Of a DNA stretch of 64,000 bases, positions 8,657 through 17,869 are shown piece after piece (position 1 is the first letter of the stretch; every line of letters begins with the position of its first letter). The notes below the pieces were generated by a model. The model had not been told where the DNA came from, ran no database searches, and worked only from the letters and a program-made list of their open reading frames with translations. The translations under genes were made by a program, and so were the position numbers. Source of the DNA: Bosea vestrisii (GTDB lineage Bacteria; Pseudomonadota; Alphaproteobacteria; Rhizobiales; Beijerinckiaceae). The stretch spans positions 3,207,001 to 3,271,000 of the forward strand of contig NZ_CP126307.1 in NCBI RefSeq assembly GCF_030144325.1, given 5' to 3'.

Positions 8657-9294
8657 CAATCGGCCCGTTTCTCGACGCCGCGTATCACCAGGATGCCGGC
8701 CGCCGAATCCGTCAAGGATGGAAACGTTGTGGCCTGAATCTTCCAATATTTAGACGCGGCGGTCAATTCCGCCTCTAGATGTTGTCCCTTGGGAAAGACT
8801 CCCGTCACCCCGGTTCTCAACAGCTCTTTGCACCAGTCGAGCAGCAGCGGCAGCGGCGCCAGTGCCCGCGCCGTCACGGCATCGACCTTGCCGGCAAATT
8901 CATCGACCACGTCCTCGATGCGGGCGTTATGCACCGTCACTGGCGCCCCGGTCAGCCGGGCGGCATGACGCAGGAAGGCGCATTTGCGGGCATTGCTCTC
9001 GACCAGGTCGATATGGCCGCCCAGTTCGGCAAGCCTGATGCCCAGCACCAGGCCTGGAAAACCGCCCCCCGAGCCAAGGTCCAGCCAATTCCGAGCACCC
9101 GGTACAGGACCGAGCAATTGCAGCGAGTCCGCGATATGCCGGGTCCAGACCTCGTCCAGGGTCGCGCCCGAGACAAGGTTCTTCGCTTTCTGCCAGCGCC
9201 GCAGCTCCTCGACCAGAATGACGAGGCGCTCCTCTGTTTCACGTGAAACAGGCGTCAAGCGAAAAGCGTGACTGCGATCCCTGTTATCCCCCAT
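8656..9294 (-). CDS. rsmG: 16S rRNA (guanine527-N7)-methyltransferase
   Basis: RsmG (GidB) methylates G527 of 16S rRNA using SAM. The 212-residue protein shows NWLDLGSGGGFPGL, the SAM-binding loop, and LVESNARKCAFLR. ATG 9294 (MGDNRDRSH) leaves a 20-bp gap after mnmG; a longer in-frame N-terminus would overlap mnmG. The codons for VSRET near residues 17-21 are at the same time a perfect 16-bp parS palindrome (9235-9250). Confidence 0.95.
   Translation of the reverse strand: MGDNRDRSHAFRLTPVSRETEERLVILVEELRRWQKAKNLVSGATLDEVWTRHIADSLQLLGPVPGARNWLDLGSGGGFPGLVLGIRLAELGGHIDLVESNARKCAFLRHAARLTGAPVTVHNARIEDVVDEFAGKVDAVTARALAPLPLLLDWCKELLRTGVTGVFPKGQHLEAELTAASKYWKIQATTFPSLTDSAAGILVIRGVEKRAD
9235..9250. 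promoter_or_regulatory. parS centromere site (perfect palindrome), inside rsmG
   Basis: TGTTTCACGTGAAACA is a perfect 16-bp palindrome identical to the widely conserved bacterial parS consensus bound by ParB. It lies within the rsmG reading frame, 1.4 kb from parB and 7.4 kb from the proposed origin. Two weaker copies occur at 16815 and 30165. Confidence 0.95.
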
Positions 9295-9314
9295 ATCAAC
9301 AGAACTCACAGGGT

Positions 9315-11210
9315 TTACGCTTTGGCACCGACGGCCGAGCACTCGGTATGCCGCTTGCGGGCATGGGCTGCCAACAGGGTCAGCGCCGCCGGCGTCATGC
9401 CTTCGATTCGTCCGGCTTGCGCCAGATTGTCCGGCCAGGAGACGCGGAGTTTGGCACGAAGCTCATTCGACAGGCCTGATATTCCATCAAGATCGAGGTC
9501 GCTCGGCAGCGGAAGGGCCAGATCGCGCTGATAGGAATCGATCTCGACCGCCTGCCGATCCAGATAAACTGCATAGGTGGCATCTGCCGCGACGCGCGTG
9601 CGCGCCGTCTCGGAAAACGCCCCAAGATCAGGCCAGACCCGGACCAATGCCGCGAAATCGACCGTCGGATAAGACAGGATCTGGAAAGCCGAGCGCCTGA
9701 CTCCATCACGGTTCAGCTCCAGCCCGGCGGCTGCCGCTTCGGTCGGCGACAGAGTTCGCTGACGTAACACTTCGGTAAGCTTAACGATCTCTGACTGGCG
9801 GCTCTCATAGCGCTCACGACGGGCGCTGCTGACCAAGCCATGCGCGATACCAAGCGGCGTCAGGCGCTCATCGGCGTTGTCGACCCGGAGCGACAACCGA
9901 AATTCGGCGCGCGACGTGAACATCCGATACGGCTCCGTAACGCCGCGCGTCACCAGATCGTCGACCATGACGCCGATATAGGATTGCGTCCGGTCGAGGC
10001 TGACCGGTTCGCTGCCCCCAGCCCGGCGGGCAGCGTTAAGACCGGCGAGCAGACCCTGCGCGGCGGCCTCCTCATAACCGGTCGTGCCATTGACCTGCCC
10101 GGCAAGGAACAGCCCGCTGATCGCGCGCGTTTCCAGCGTCGCCTTCAATGCACGCGGATCGACATAGTCATATTCGATCGCATAGCCCGGCCGCAGCATC
10201 GCTGCCCCCTCCAAGCCCGGGATCGTCTTCAATAGGCCCAGCTGGACGTCCTCCGGCAGCGAAGTCGAGATTCCGTTCGGATAGACCGTGGGATCGTCGA
10301 GGCCCTCGGGCTCGAGGAAAATCTGGTGGCCGTCGCGATCGCCGAAGCGACCGACCTTGTCCTCGATTGACGGGCAATAGCGCGGCCCGCGGCCCTCGAT
10401 CTGCCCGGAGAACATCGGTGCCCGATGCAGATTGGCGCGGATCAGCTCATGTGTCGCCAGCGTCGTGCGAGTCACCCCGCAGCTGATCTGCGGGGTGGTG
10501 ATCGCATCGGTCATCGCCGAGAACGGTTCCGGCGGATCGTCACCCGGCTGCATCTCCAGACCGGACCAGTCGATGGTGCGGCCATCCAGCCGCGGCGGTG
10601 TCCCGGTCTTCAACCGGCCGAGCGGAAAATTGTGGCGCTCCAGCGTAGCGGAGAGGCCAAGCGAAGGCGCTTCGCCGACACGGCCGGCAGGAATCTTCCT
10701 TTCGCCAATATGGATCAAACCGCGCAGGAAGGTGCCGGTGGTGAGCACAGCCGTTCCGCAGGCGAATCGACGCCCGTCCGCGAGCAACACGCCGGTAACT
10801 TGCCCATCGACGATCTCAAGATCGAAGACTTCGCCCTCGATCAGGCAAAGACCCTCCTGAGAAGCCAACGCAGCCTGAACCGCCTCGCGATAGAGCTTGC
10901 GATCGGCTTGGGCCCTTGGCCCCCGCACCGCTGGCCCCTTGCGTCGGTTGAGCATGCGGAACTGAATGCCGCCCCGATCGGCGCAGTGCGCCATGATCCC
11001 GTCGAGTGCGTCGATCTCGCGAACGAGATGTCCCTTGCCGAGACCGCCGATGGCGGGATTGCAGGACATCGCTCCGACAGTAGCGATCTGCTGGGTGATC
11101 AGCGCCGTCCTGGCACCGGCACGCGCCGCCGCAGCCGCGGCTTCCGCCCCGGCATGGCCGCCGCCCACCACGACGACATCGTAGTGCCCGTTCGCCTGCT
11201 CATTCGACAT
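9315..11210 (-). CDS. mnmG: tRNA uridine-5-carboxymethylaminomethyl modification enzyme MnmG
   Basis: MnmG (GidA) is the FAD-dependent partner of MnmE that modifies U34 of several tRNAs. About 631 residues is typical. The N-terminal dinucleotide fold VVVVGGGHAGAEAA, the SCNPAIGGLGKGHLVREIDALDG block and the C-terminal helical region ending near IEGMTPAALTLLAAHARK are all present. Start 11210 (MSNEQ) is used; an in-frame ATG two codons earlier is equally possible. It follows mnmE by about 45 bp in the leftward operon. Confidence 0.97.
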   Translation of the reverse strand: MSNEQANGHYDVVVVGGGHAGAEAAAAAARAGARTALITQQIATVGAMSCNPAIGGLGKGHLVREIDALDGIMAHCADRGGIQFRMLNRRKGPAVRGPRAQADRKLYREAVQAALASQEGLCLIEGEVFDLEIVDGQVTGVLLADGRRFACGTAVLTTGTFLRGLIHIGERKIPAGRVGEAPSLGLSATLERHNFPLGRLKTGTPPRLDGRTIDWSGLEMQPGDDPPEPFSAMTDAITTPQISCGVTRTTLATHELIRANLHRAPMFSGQIEGRGPRYCPSIEDKVGRFGDRDGHQIFLEPEGLDDPTVYPNGISTSLPEDVQLGLLKTIPGLEGAAMLRPGYAIEYDYVDPRALKATLETRAISGLFLAGQVNGTTGYEEAAAQGLLAGLNAARRAGGSEPVSLDRTQSYIGVMVDDLVTRGVTEPYRMFTSRAEFRLSLRVDNADERLTPLGIAHGLVSSARRERYESRQSEIVKLTEVLRQRTLSPTEAAAAGLELNRDGVRRSAFQILSYPTVDFAALVRVWPDLGAFSETARTRVAADATYAVYLDRQAVEIDSYQRDLALPLPSDLDLDGISGLSNELRAKLRVSWPDNLAQAGRIEGMTPAALTLLAAHARKRHTECSAVGAKA

Positions 11211-11255
11211 GACCATTCGCTAGCCAAGCCCGGCCGCGAGGTCAATGAAAACCGC

Positions 11256-12560
11256 TTATTTGCCGATGCAGAAGCCTGAGAACAAGCCGTCGAGCACATC
11301 CTCGACATCGACCTTGCCGATCAGACGTTCCAGTGCTCTGACCGCAATGCGCAGCTCTTCCGCGATCAACTCCGGCTGCTCATGCGGAAGCATGGCGGCG
11401 CGTTCGATCGCAGCAGCGGCGGCGGCCACTGCGATGCGCTGACGCTCGCGGGTAACAAGTGCGGGCTCAGCCTGGCCGAGCTTGCTTAGGCGAGCTGCGA
11501 TGACGTCGATCAGCTCGGGCAGACCTGCGCCGGTTATCGCTGACACGCCGATTTCCCCAGGACGGGCAGCTCCACCAAGGTCGATCATCGTCGCGACAGC
11601 AAGGTCGCCTCCCTCGCTGTCGGCTCGTTCCGGGTCCGAATCGGGCGATCGCAAACGCAACACGAGATCGGCATGGGCCGCTTTCTGCCGCGCTCGCCTT
11701 ACGCCCTCGGCCTCGATCGCGTCACTGCTCTCGCGCAGACCGGCAGTATCGACCAGCACGACGGGGATACCGCCCAGGTCCAGCCTGACCTCGATGGCAT
11801 CGCGGGTCGTTCCGGCAACGGGCGAGACGATCGCAACATCGCGTCGGGCGAGCGCATTGAGCAGGCTGGATTTGCCGGCATTGGGTGGTCCCGCAAGCAC
11901 GACGACGAAGCCCTCGCGAACCCGCTCACCGGCCGCGAAGCTACCGAGCGCGGAACGCAGGCTGCCGAGCACGCCCTGTGCTTCAGCAACGGCGTCGGCG
12001 ATCAACGGGCCACCGACGTCACCTTCGTCCGAAAAATCGATCTCGGCCTCGAGCAGCGTCATCGCCTTGATCAGCGCGTTACGCCATTCGCCAGCGGCGC
12101 GACCGAGCGCGCCTTCCATCTGCCGCAGCGCCTGCTTGCGTTGCCATTCCGTCTCCGAATCGATCAGGTCGGCGAGGCCTTCGACGGCGGCCAAGTCGAG
12201 CTTGCGGGCTTCGAAGGCGCGGCGAGTGAACTCGCCCGCCTCGGCCAGCCGCATCTCGGGCAGGGCGGTGAGAACCGACAACAATCGCGACAGAACCGCG
12301 CGTGAACCATGGATATGGAACTCCGCGACATCCTCCCCGGTAAAGCTCGCAGGCGCCGGAAAGAACAGCACTAGGCCATGATCGATGATGGCGCCGGCGG
12401 GATCGCGAAGCGCTCGATAGGTCGCCCTGCGAGCCTCCGGCACAGACCCGACGATCGTTTCGAGAGCGAATCGGACGCGTTGGCCCGAGACACGTACGAC
12501 CGCGACACCGGCGCGCCCACTGCCGGAGGACAGTGCCACAATGGTCGGATAGGCTCGCAT
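11256..12560 (-). CDS. mnmE: tRNA modification GTPase MnmE
   Basis: MnmE (TrmE/ThdF) is the GTPase partner of MnmG in wobble-uridine modification. The 434-residue protein has an N-terminal folate-binding domain (TIVALSSG start), a Ras-like G domain with GPPNAGKSS (G1, from residue 224), the TTRD switch and DTAGLRES, and the C-terminal CIGK carrying the catalytic cysteine C431. It begins the mnmE-mnmG-rsmG-parA-parB series and is divergent from the decayed gene at 12599. Confidence 0.96.
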   Translation of the reverse strand: MRAYPTIVALSSGSGRAGVAVVRVSGQRVRFALETIVGSVPEARRATYRALRDPAGAIIDHGLVLFFPAPASFTGEDVAEFHIHGSRAVLSRLLSVLTALPEMRLAEAGEFTRRAFEARKLDLAAVEGLADLIDSETEWQRKQALRQMEGALGRAAGEWRNALIKAMTLLEAEIDFSDEGDVGGPLIADAVAEAQGVLGSLRSALGSFAAGERVREGFVVVLAGPPNAGKSSLLNALARRDVAIVSPVAGTTRDAIEVRLDLGGIPVVLVDTAGLRESSDAIEAEGVRRARQKAAHADLVLRLRSPDSDPERADSEGGDLAVATMIDLGGAARPGEIGVSAITGAGLPELIDVIAARLSKLGQAEPALVTRERQRIAVAAAAAAIERAAMLPHEQPELIAEELRIAVRALERLIGKVDVEDVLDGLFSGFCIGK

Positions 12561-12598
12561 CCTCAGGCGCCCTTTTCACCAGGGCTGAAGCTTTCGCG

Positions 12599-12850
12599 AT
12601 GAACCGTCTGAAGCATGCCACCAGTCCCTATCTGTTGCAGCACCGCGACAATCCCGTCGACTGGTGGGAATGGAGCGACGAGCTCCTCGCGCAAGCACGC
12701 GCCAGCGATCGCCCCATCCTGCTTTCTGTCTGCTATGCCGCCTGCCATTGGTGACACGTCATGGCGCACGAGAGCTTCGAGAACCCTGCGATCGCAGCGG
12801 TGATGAACGAGCTCTTCGTGAATATCAAGGACCGCGAGGAGCAACATGAC
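12599..12850 (+). pseudogene. Remnant of a DUF255/YyaL thioredoxin-domain protein
   Basis: The first 51 codons match the N-terminus of the DUF255 (spermatogenesis-associated/YyaL-type) family: MNRLKHATSPYLLQ, HRDNPVDW and RPILLSVCYAACHW. The next codon, normally the second cysteine of CHWC, is TGA (12752-12754). The same frame then continues with HVMAHESFENPAIAAVMNE and NIKDREEQ, lacks the usual valine before DREE, and loses similarity after about 12850. Family members are about 650-700 residues, so most of the gene is gone. A pseudogene is the simplest reading; a TGA-encoded selenocysteine is not supported because no long frame follows. Confidence 0.8.
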
Positions 12851-13577
12851 GCCCCCGACATTATGACATGGCATAGGAAGCGATTTGGAAGGTCGCGCCA
12901 TTCTCAATTGGCTGGATACGCCTGTCCAGCCGGCATCTCCGCCACCGGGAGTGGCGCGAACTTGCCTACCGTGTTTTTCGTTTCGTTTCCGAATCCATGG
13001 CCTGTGCGTTTAGCTCTCATGCCGCACCGGAGATCGGCACGACTTTGCCCTTGCGCAGCGCTGGATTGCGCATCTCGATCGGTACTACCGCGGGTCTCCT
13101 ACCCATAGCTCGGGCCGACAGTGCGGCACTACCGGTCATACCCAGACCGACTCATAATGCCATACCGAACGCCAGCGGACTGCATGAACCGACCTGTTGT
13201 GGATCGTGGTTCAGACCAAATTGTCGGAGGGCCACGAGCCGGCCGACCCATTCCTAACGTCATACCCGCCGCAGCTGCGTATGCACCGATGGCGCATGGC
13301 TAGGTCCTCAACACCTATGACCTCGCGCCGCTGGCCGGCCCAAAACCGCCAGGCATTCCGGCAAACTGCCCTGGCACTACCGCACCTGACGACCAAACTG
13401 ACTGATTGTACGGATCCGGAGGAGTTCCCGTTCGAGCATCCGTCATGCCTATGCCAAGCAGGCGGGGACGGCTCTGCCTTCGTTTGCGCCCACGGCCACT
13501 GTCTGCCGCCCATCACGGAGCCGAATCGATTGGCTGAAGTCGTTGCAGCTGCCCGCGCAGGCGGATGCTCGTGACAA
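12851..13577. other. Unrecognised low-coding region between the DUF255 remnant and rho
   Basis: About 730 bp have no gene I can support. Short frames exist on both strands, the longest near 13197-13574 (+, cysteine-rich end) and 13211-13615 (-), but none has a convincing start, ribosome site or recognisable motif. Base composition looks less GC-rich than in the neighbours. It may be the eroded body of the DUF255 gene plus foreign DNA. Confidence 0.5.
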
Positions 13578-13583
13578 ATGAAA

Positions 13584-13610
13584 AAGGCCACGGCGAACTG
13601 CCGTGGCCTT
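13584..13610 (-). terminator. Rho-independent terminator of rho
   Basis: An 11-bp perfect stem, AAGGCCACGGC against GCCGTGGCCTT, closes a 5-base loop and on the minus strand is followed by T-rich sequence. It starts 24 bp after the rho stop codon and so ends the rho transcript. Confidence 0.9.
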
Positions 13611-13634
13611 CCCATTCCCGCGGTCCTGAAACCG

Positions 13635-14900
<1,266 letters not shown>

Positions 14901-15121
14901 GGGGCACCCGGGTTGAGCAGGCCTGCATCTAAGGCAGGCCGGACGGCAGCGGAGGGATCGACGGGACGAAGGGCTGGGAGCCCCACTTGTCAGGATGTCG
15001 TGCCGGCTGGCGAAAGCTGCCGTGGCACGAACCGTCGACGATAGGGAAGGACGCGAACAGAAGGCGCAGAGGCTTGATAACCGCTTTCCCCGCCCGGCTC
15101 AAGCGGGAAACCGCGCCGATC

Positions 15122-15547
15122 TCAGAACGGCTTGACGATCACGAGGATGACGATACCGGCCATCAGCAGCGCGGGCACCTCATTGAGAATGCGATAGAAG
15201 CGCGCCGGCTTGTCGTTGCGGTCTTCGGCGAAAGCCTTGACCCTGCCCACCAGGTAGCCATGCAAGCCAGAGAGAACAAGGACCAGGGCGATCTTGCCAT
15301 GCAGCCAGCCGCCCTTGAAGCCGAAAGCGCTCCAGGCAAGGTAGAGCCCTAGCACCCAGGTGATGATCATCGAGGGATTGATGATCCCCTTGAGCAGCCT
15401 CCGCTCCATGATCTTGAAGGTCTCGGACTGGATCGAGCCGGTCTGCGCCTCCGCATGGTAGACCATCAGGCGCGGCAGATAGAGCATTCCCGCCATCCAG
15501 GCGATCACCGCCATGACATGGAAAGCCTTGATCCATTCGTAGGCCAT
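15122..15547 (-). CDS. hemJ: Protoporphyrinogen oxidase HemJ
   Basis: HemJ is a small integral-membrane protein that oxidises protoporphyrinogen IX to protoporphyrin IX. At 141 residues with about four hydrophobic helices it fits the family. The conserved FHVMAVIAWMAGMLYLPRL segment near the N-terminus includes the essential histidine H10, and a second conserved part is PSMIITWVLGLYL. It is encoded 13 bp after hemE, pairing two consecutive stages of heme synthesis next to the origin. Confidence 0.93.
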   Translation of the reverse strand: MAYEWIKAFHVMAVIAWMAGMLYLPRLMVYHAEAQTGSIQSETFKIMERRLLKGIINPSMIITWVLGLYLAWSAFGFKGGWLHGKIALVLVLSGLHGYLVGRVKAFAEDRNDKPARFYRILNEVPALLMAGIVILVIVKPF

Positions 15548-15560
15548 GGCGGGTTATCCT

Positions 15561-16586
15561 TCAGGCACGCACCAATTCGACCAATCGCTCGACATGAGCG
15601 ATCGGTGTGTCCGGCAGGATGCCATGCCCCAGATTGAAGACGAACGGACCTGCGCCGAATGCCGCACGGATCGCTTCGATCTCGCGATCGAGCTCCGAGC
15701 CGCCGGCGCGTAGCACCTGCGGATCGAGGTGACCTTGCACCGGGACCAACGTCTGGATCGCCTTGCGCACGAAGCCCCGGTCGATCTCGGTTTCGAGCCC
15801 GACCGCGTCGACACCAGTCTCACGAACATAATCGGGAATGCCGGCGCCTGCTCCGCGCGGAAAGCCGATGATCTTCGCCTGGGGGTGGCGAGCACGAACA
15901 AGGTCGACGATGCGCCGCGTCGGCTCGATGCACCAGCGCTTGAAATCCTCCGGCCCGAGCGAGCCGGCCCAGCTGTCGAAGATCTGCACGACATCGACGC
16001 CGGCTTCGATCTGGGCATTGAGGTAAGCCGCGGAGTTCACGACAAGCCGATTGATCAGCCTGGCGAACAGGGCAGGGTCGCGCCGTAACAACTCTTTCGC
16101 CGGACCCTGATCCGGGGTGCCGCGTCCGGCGACCATATAGGTCGCCACCGTCCAGGGCGCACCACAGAAGCCGATCAGCGCCGTTCCGGCGGGAAGGGCC
16201 GCCTTTACCCGCCGGACCGTCTCGTAGACTGGCGCCAGCACGTCCGGATCAATCTCCTCGCGGATCTCGCCAAATCGGCTTTCGTCAGCAACGGGTTCCA
16301 GCCGCGGTCCTTCGCCTTGGGCAAACCAGAGCTTTTGTCCCAGAGCATGCGGTATCACGAGAATATCAGAAAACAGGATCGCGGCATCGAAGCCAAAGCG
16401 TCTGATCGGCTGCAGAGTCACTTCCGCGGCAATGTCCGGACTGTAGCAGAGCTCGAGGAAGCCACCTGCCTTGGCGCGAAGCTCGCGATACTCCGGCAGA
16501 TAGCGGCCAGCCTGACGCATCATCCAAAGCGGAGGCTTTGGCAGCGTCTCACCGGAAAGAGTGCGGAGGAAAAGGCTCTGGCTCAT
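15561..16586 (-). CDS. hemE: Uroporphyrinogen decarboxylase
   Basis: HemE decarboxylates uroporphyrinogen III to coproporphyrinogen III. The 341-residue protein carries the two family signatures: PPLWMMRQAGRYLPEY near the N-terminus and GFCGAPWTVATYM in the middle. ATG 16586 (MSQSLFLRTL) is preferred over a GTG three codons upstream. The gene points away from the proposed replication origin; in Caulobacter hemE likewise borders Cori. Confidence 0.96.
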   Translation of the reverse strand: MSQSLFLRTLSGETLPKPPLWMMRQAGRYLPEYRELRAKAGGFLELCYSPDIAAEVTLQPIRRFGFDAAILFSDILVIPHALGQKLWFAQGEGPRLEPVADESRFGEIREEIDPDVLAPVYETVRRVKAALPAGTALIGFCGAPWTVATYMVAGRGTPDQGPAKELLRRDPALFARLINRLVVNSAAYLNAQIEAGVDVVQIFDSWAGSLGPEDFKRWCIEPTRRIVDLVRARHPQAKIIGFPRGAGAGIPDYVRETGVDAVGLETEIDRGFVRKAIQTLVPVQGHLDPQVLRAGGSELDREIEAIRAAFGAGPFVFNLGHGILPDTPIAHVERLVELVRA

Positions 16587-16752
16587 GTAAGGCACCGGGC
16601 TCTGGGCCCTTCTTCTAAAAAGAATCTCTTCTAAGAGAGTCTTCTGTTTTGACTCTTTGATGGGGGCACATAGCCCGCCCCAAGATTGTCCACAACCGGT
16701 CCACAGGCCGCGCTCGGGTGAACTGGATGGCCATTGTCCCGGAGGAGGGCCC

Positions 16753-16768
16753 TTAACAGTTTCTTAAC
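16753..16768 (+). promoter_or_regulatory. CtrA-type binding site in the origin
   Basis: TTAA-CAGTTTC-TTAAC fits the consensus TTAA-N7-TTAA(C) of the cell-cycle regulator CtrA, which blocks initiation in Caulobacter by binding such sites in Cori. It sits between the DnaA-like boxes and the parS-like palindrome. Confidence 0.6.
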
Positions 16769-16814
16769 CAATTGATTTTCGACCTCAGGCGTGGCCTCAC
16801 GCCGCGTCTCAAAA

Positions 16815-16830
16815 TGATTCACGTGAAACA
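16815..16830. promoter_or_regulatory. parS-like site within the origin
   Basis: TGATTCACGTGAAACA differs from the perfect parS at 9235 by one base and keeps the inner TTCACGTGAA. The GATTC it contains is also a GANTC methylation target. ParB binding is inferred from the sequence. Confidence 0.75.
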
Positions 16831-17038
16831 TCGAGATTCCACCCACAGGCCGAAGCCTGTTGAGCTTTCGCCGAGTTATCCCGCCCGCTTCTGGCAAGGT
16901 TCTGATTCCGTCCAGTTATCCCCACTTGTCCCGGCCATCACAAACCGATGCGCTGGCCGCTCGCCGGGAGGAAAAGGGGATTCCCACGCTGGCGGAACAG
17001 CTCTAGAGCTGAATCGAGAACAGCCAGCGGGGGAAGCC

Positions 17039-17869
17039 GTGGCGCGCAACTATTTTCACCTGCATCTGGTCTCCGATGCGACTGGCGAGACGCTGATCGC
17101 GGTCAGCCGGGCCGCTGCTGCGCAATATGAAGCGGTCTCGGCGATCGAACATGTCTACCCGCTCGTCCGCTCCGAGAACCAGCTGTCCAGGGTGCTTGCC
17201 GAGATCGAATCCTCACCCGGCGTCGTGCTCTACACGCTGGTCGAGCCGGAATGGGCGGAGCGACTGGAGGCCTTCTGCCGCGATATCGGTTGCCCATGCC
17301 TGTCGGTGCTGCAGCCGGTACTGTCGCTCTTCCAGTCCTATCTCGGCCAGGCCTCCGCGCCGCGGCCGGGCGCCCAGCACACGCTCAATGCCGAATACTT
17401 CCGGCGCATCGACGCGATGAACTACACGCTGATGCATGATGACGGTCAGCTCGGTGGCGACCTCGAAAGCGCCGATGTCATCCTGGTCGGCATCAGCCGG
17501 ACCTCGAAGACGCCGACGAGCATCTATCTGGCCAATCGCGGCATCAAGACAGCCAACATCCCGCTCGTGCCGAACGTGCCGCTACCGGTCGAGCTCGAGG
17601 CTTTGAAGAAGCCGCTGGTCGTCGGTCTCGTCGCCAGTGCCGAGCGCATCATCCAAATCCGGCAGAACCGGCTGCTGTCGCTGAAGGCGGATGACGAGAC
17701 GCCCTATGTCGATCCCGATGCAGTCGCGGACGAGGTCACCCAATCGCGTCGGCTTTGCGCGCGCCGGGGCTGGCCGGTCATCGATGTCACCCGGCGCTCG
17801 ATCGAGGAAACGGCTGCGGGAATCCTCGATCTGCTGCGCGATCACCGTATGAAGTTCATCGCGACGTGA
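17039..17869 (+). CDS. Pyruvate, phosphate dikinase regulatory protein (DUF299 family)
   Basis: This family carries out ADP-dependent phosphorylation and Pi-dependent dephosphorylation of pyruvate phosphate dikinase (or PEP synthase), switching gluconeogenic flux. The 276-residue protein starts with the characteristic NYFHLHLVSDATGETL and has a P-loop-like GISRTSKTPTS near residue 150. The GTG at 17039 is chosen because the family N-terminus begins there, with a GGGGGAAG ribosome site upstream. Its stop overlaps the maf start in TGATG. It is the first rightward gene from the proposed origin. Confidence 0.93.
   Translation: MARNYFHLHLVSDATGETLIAVSRAAAAQYEAVSAIEHVYPLVRSENQLSRVLAEIESSPGVVLYTLVEPEWAERLEAFCRDIGCPCLSVLQPVLSLFQSYLGQASAPRPGAQHTLNAEYFRRIDAMNYTLMHDDGQLGGDLESADVILVGISRTSKTPTSIYLANRGIKTANIPLVPNVPLPVELEALKKPLVVGLVASAERIIQIRQNRLLSLKADDETPYVDPDAVADEVTQSRRLCARRGWPVIDVTRRSIEETAAGILDLLRDHRMKFIAT

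Larger units (their letters stand above)
16587..17038. other. oriC: Probable chromosomal replication origin (Cori-like oriC)
   Basis: This 452-bp gap between divergent hemE and the DUF299 gene matches the location of Cori in Caulobacter. Seen in it are an AT-rich stretch with nested palindromes at 16609-16660 (TCTCTTCTAAGAGA; AGAGTC/GACTCT), DnaA-box-like 9-mers at 16686 (TTGTCCACA), 16876 (TTATCCCGC) and 16916 (TTATCCCCA), with weaker ones at 16734 and 16926, a CtrA-type box, a parS-like site, and GANTC at 16622, 16637, 16651, 16816, 16835, 16904, 16979 and 17011. Genes on both sides are transcribed away from it. The origin call combines synteny knowledge and motifs; GC-skew or replication data were not available. 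Confidence 0.8.

Noticed and set aside
12752..12754. TGA as a selenocysteine codon in a DUF255 protein
   Set aside because: The downstream frame loses all similarity within about 100 bp and misses a conserved valine, so an intact selenoprotein cannot be made from this sequence.
13197..13574. A 125-codon cysteine-rich plus-strand frame in the gap before rho
   Set aside because: It has no recognisable domain and no ribosome site, and its tail runs up to the rho terminator; coding is not supported.
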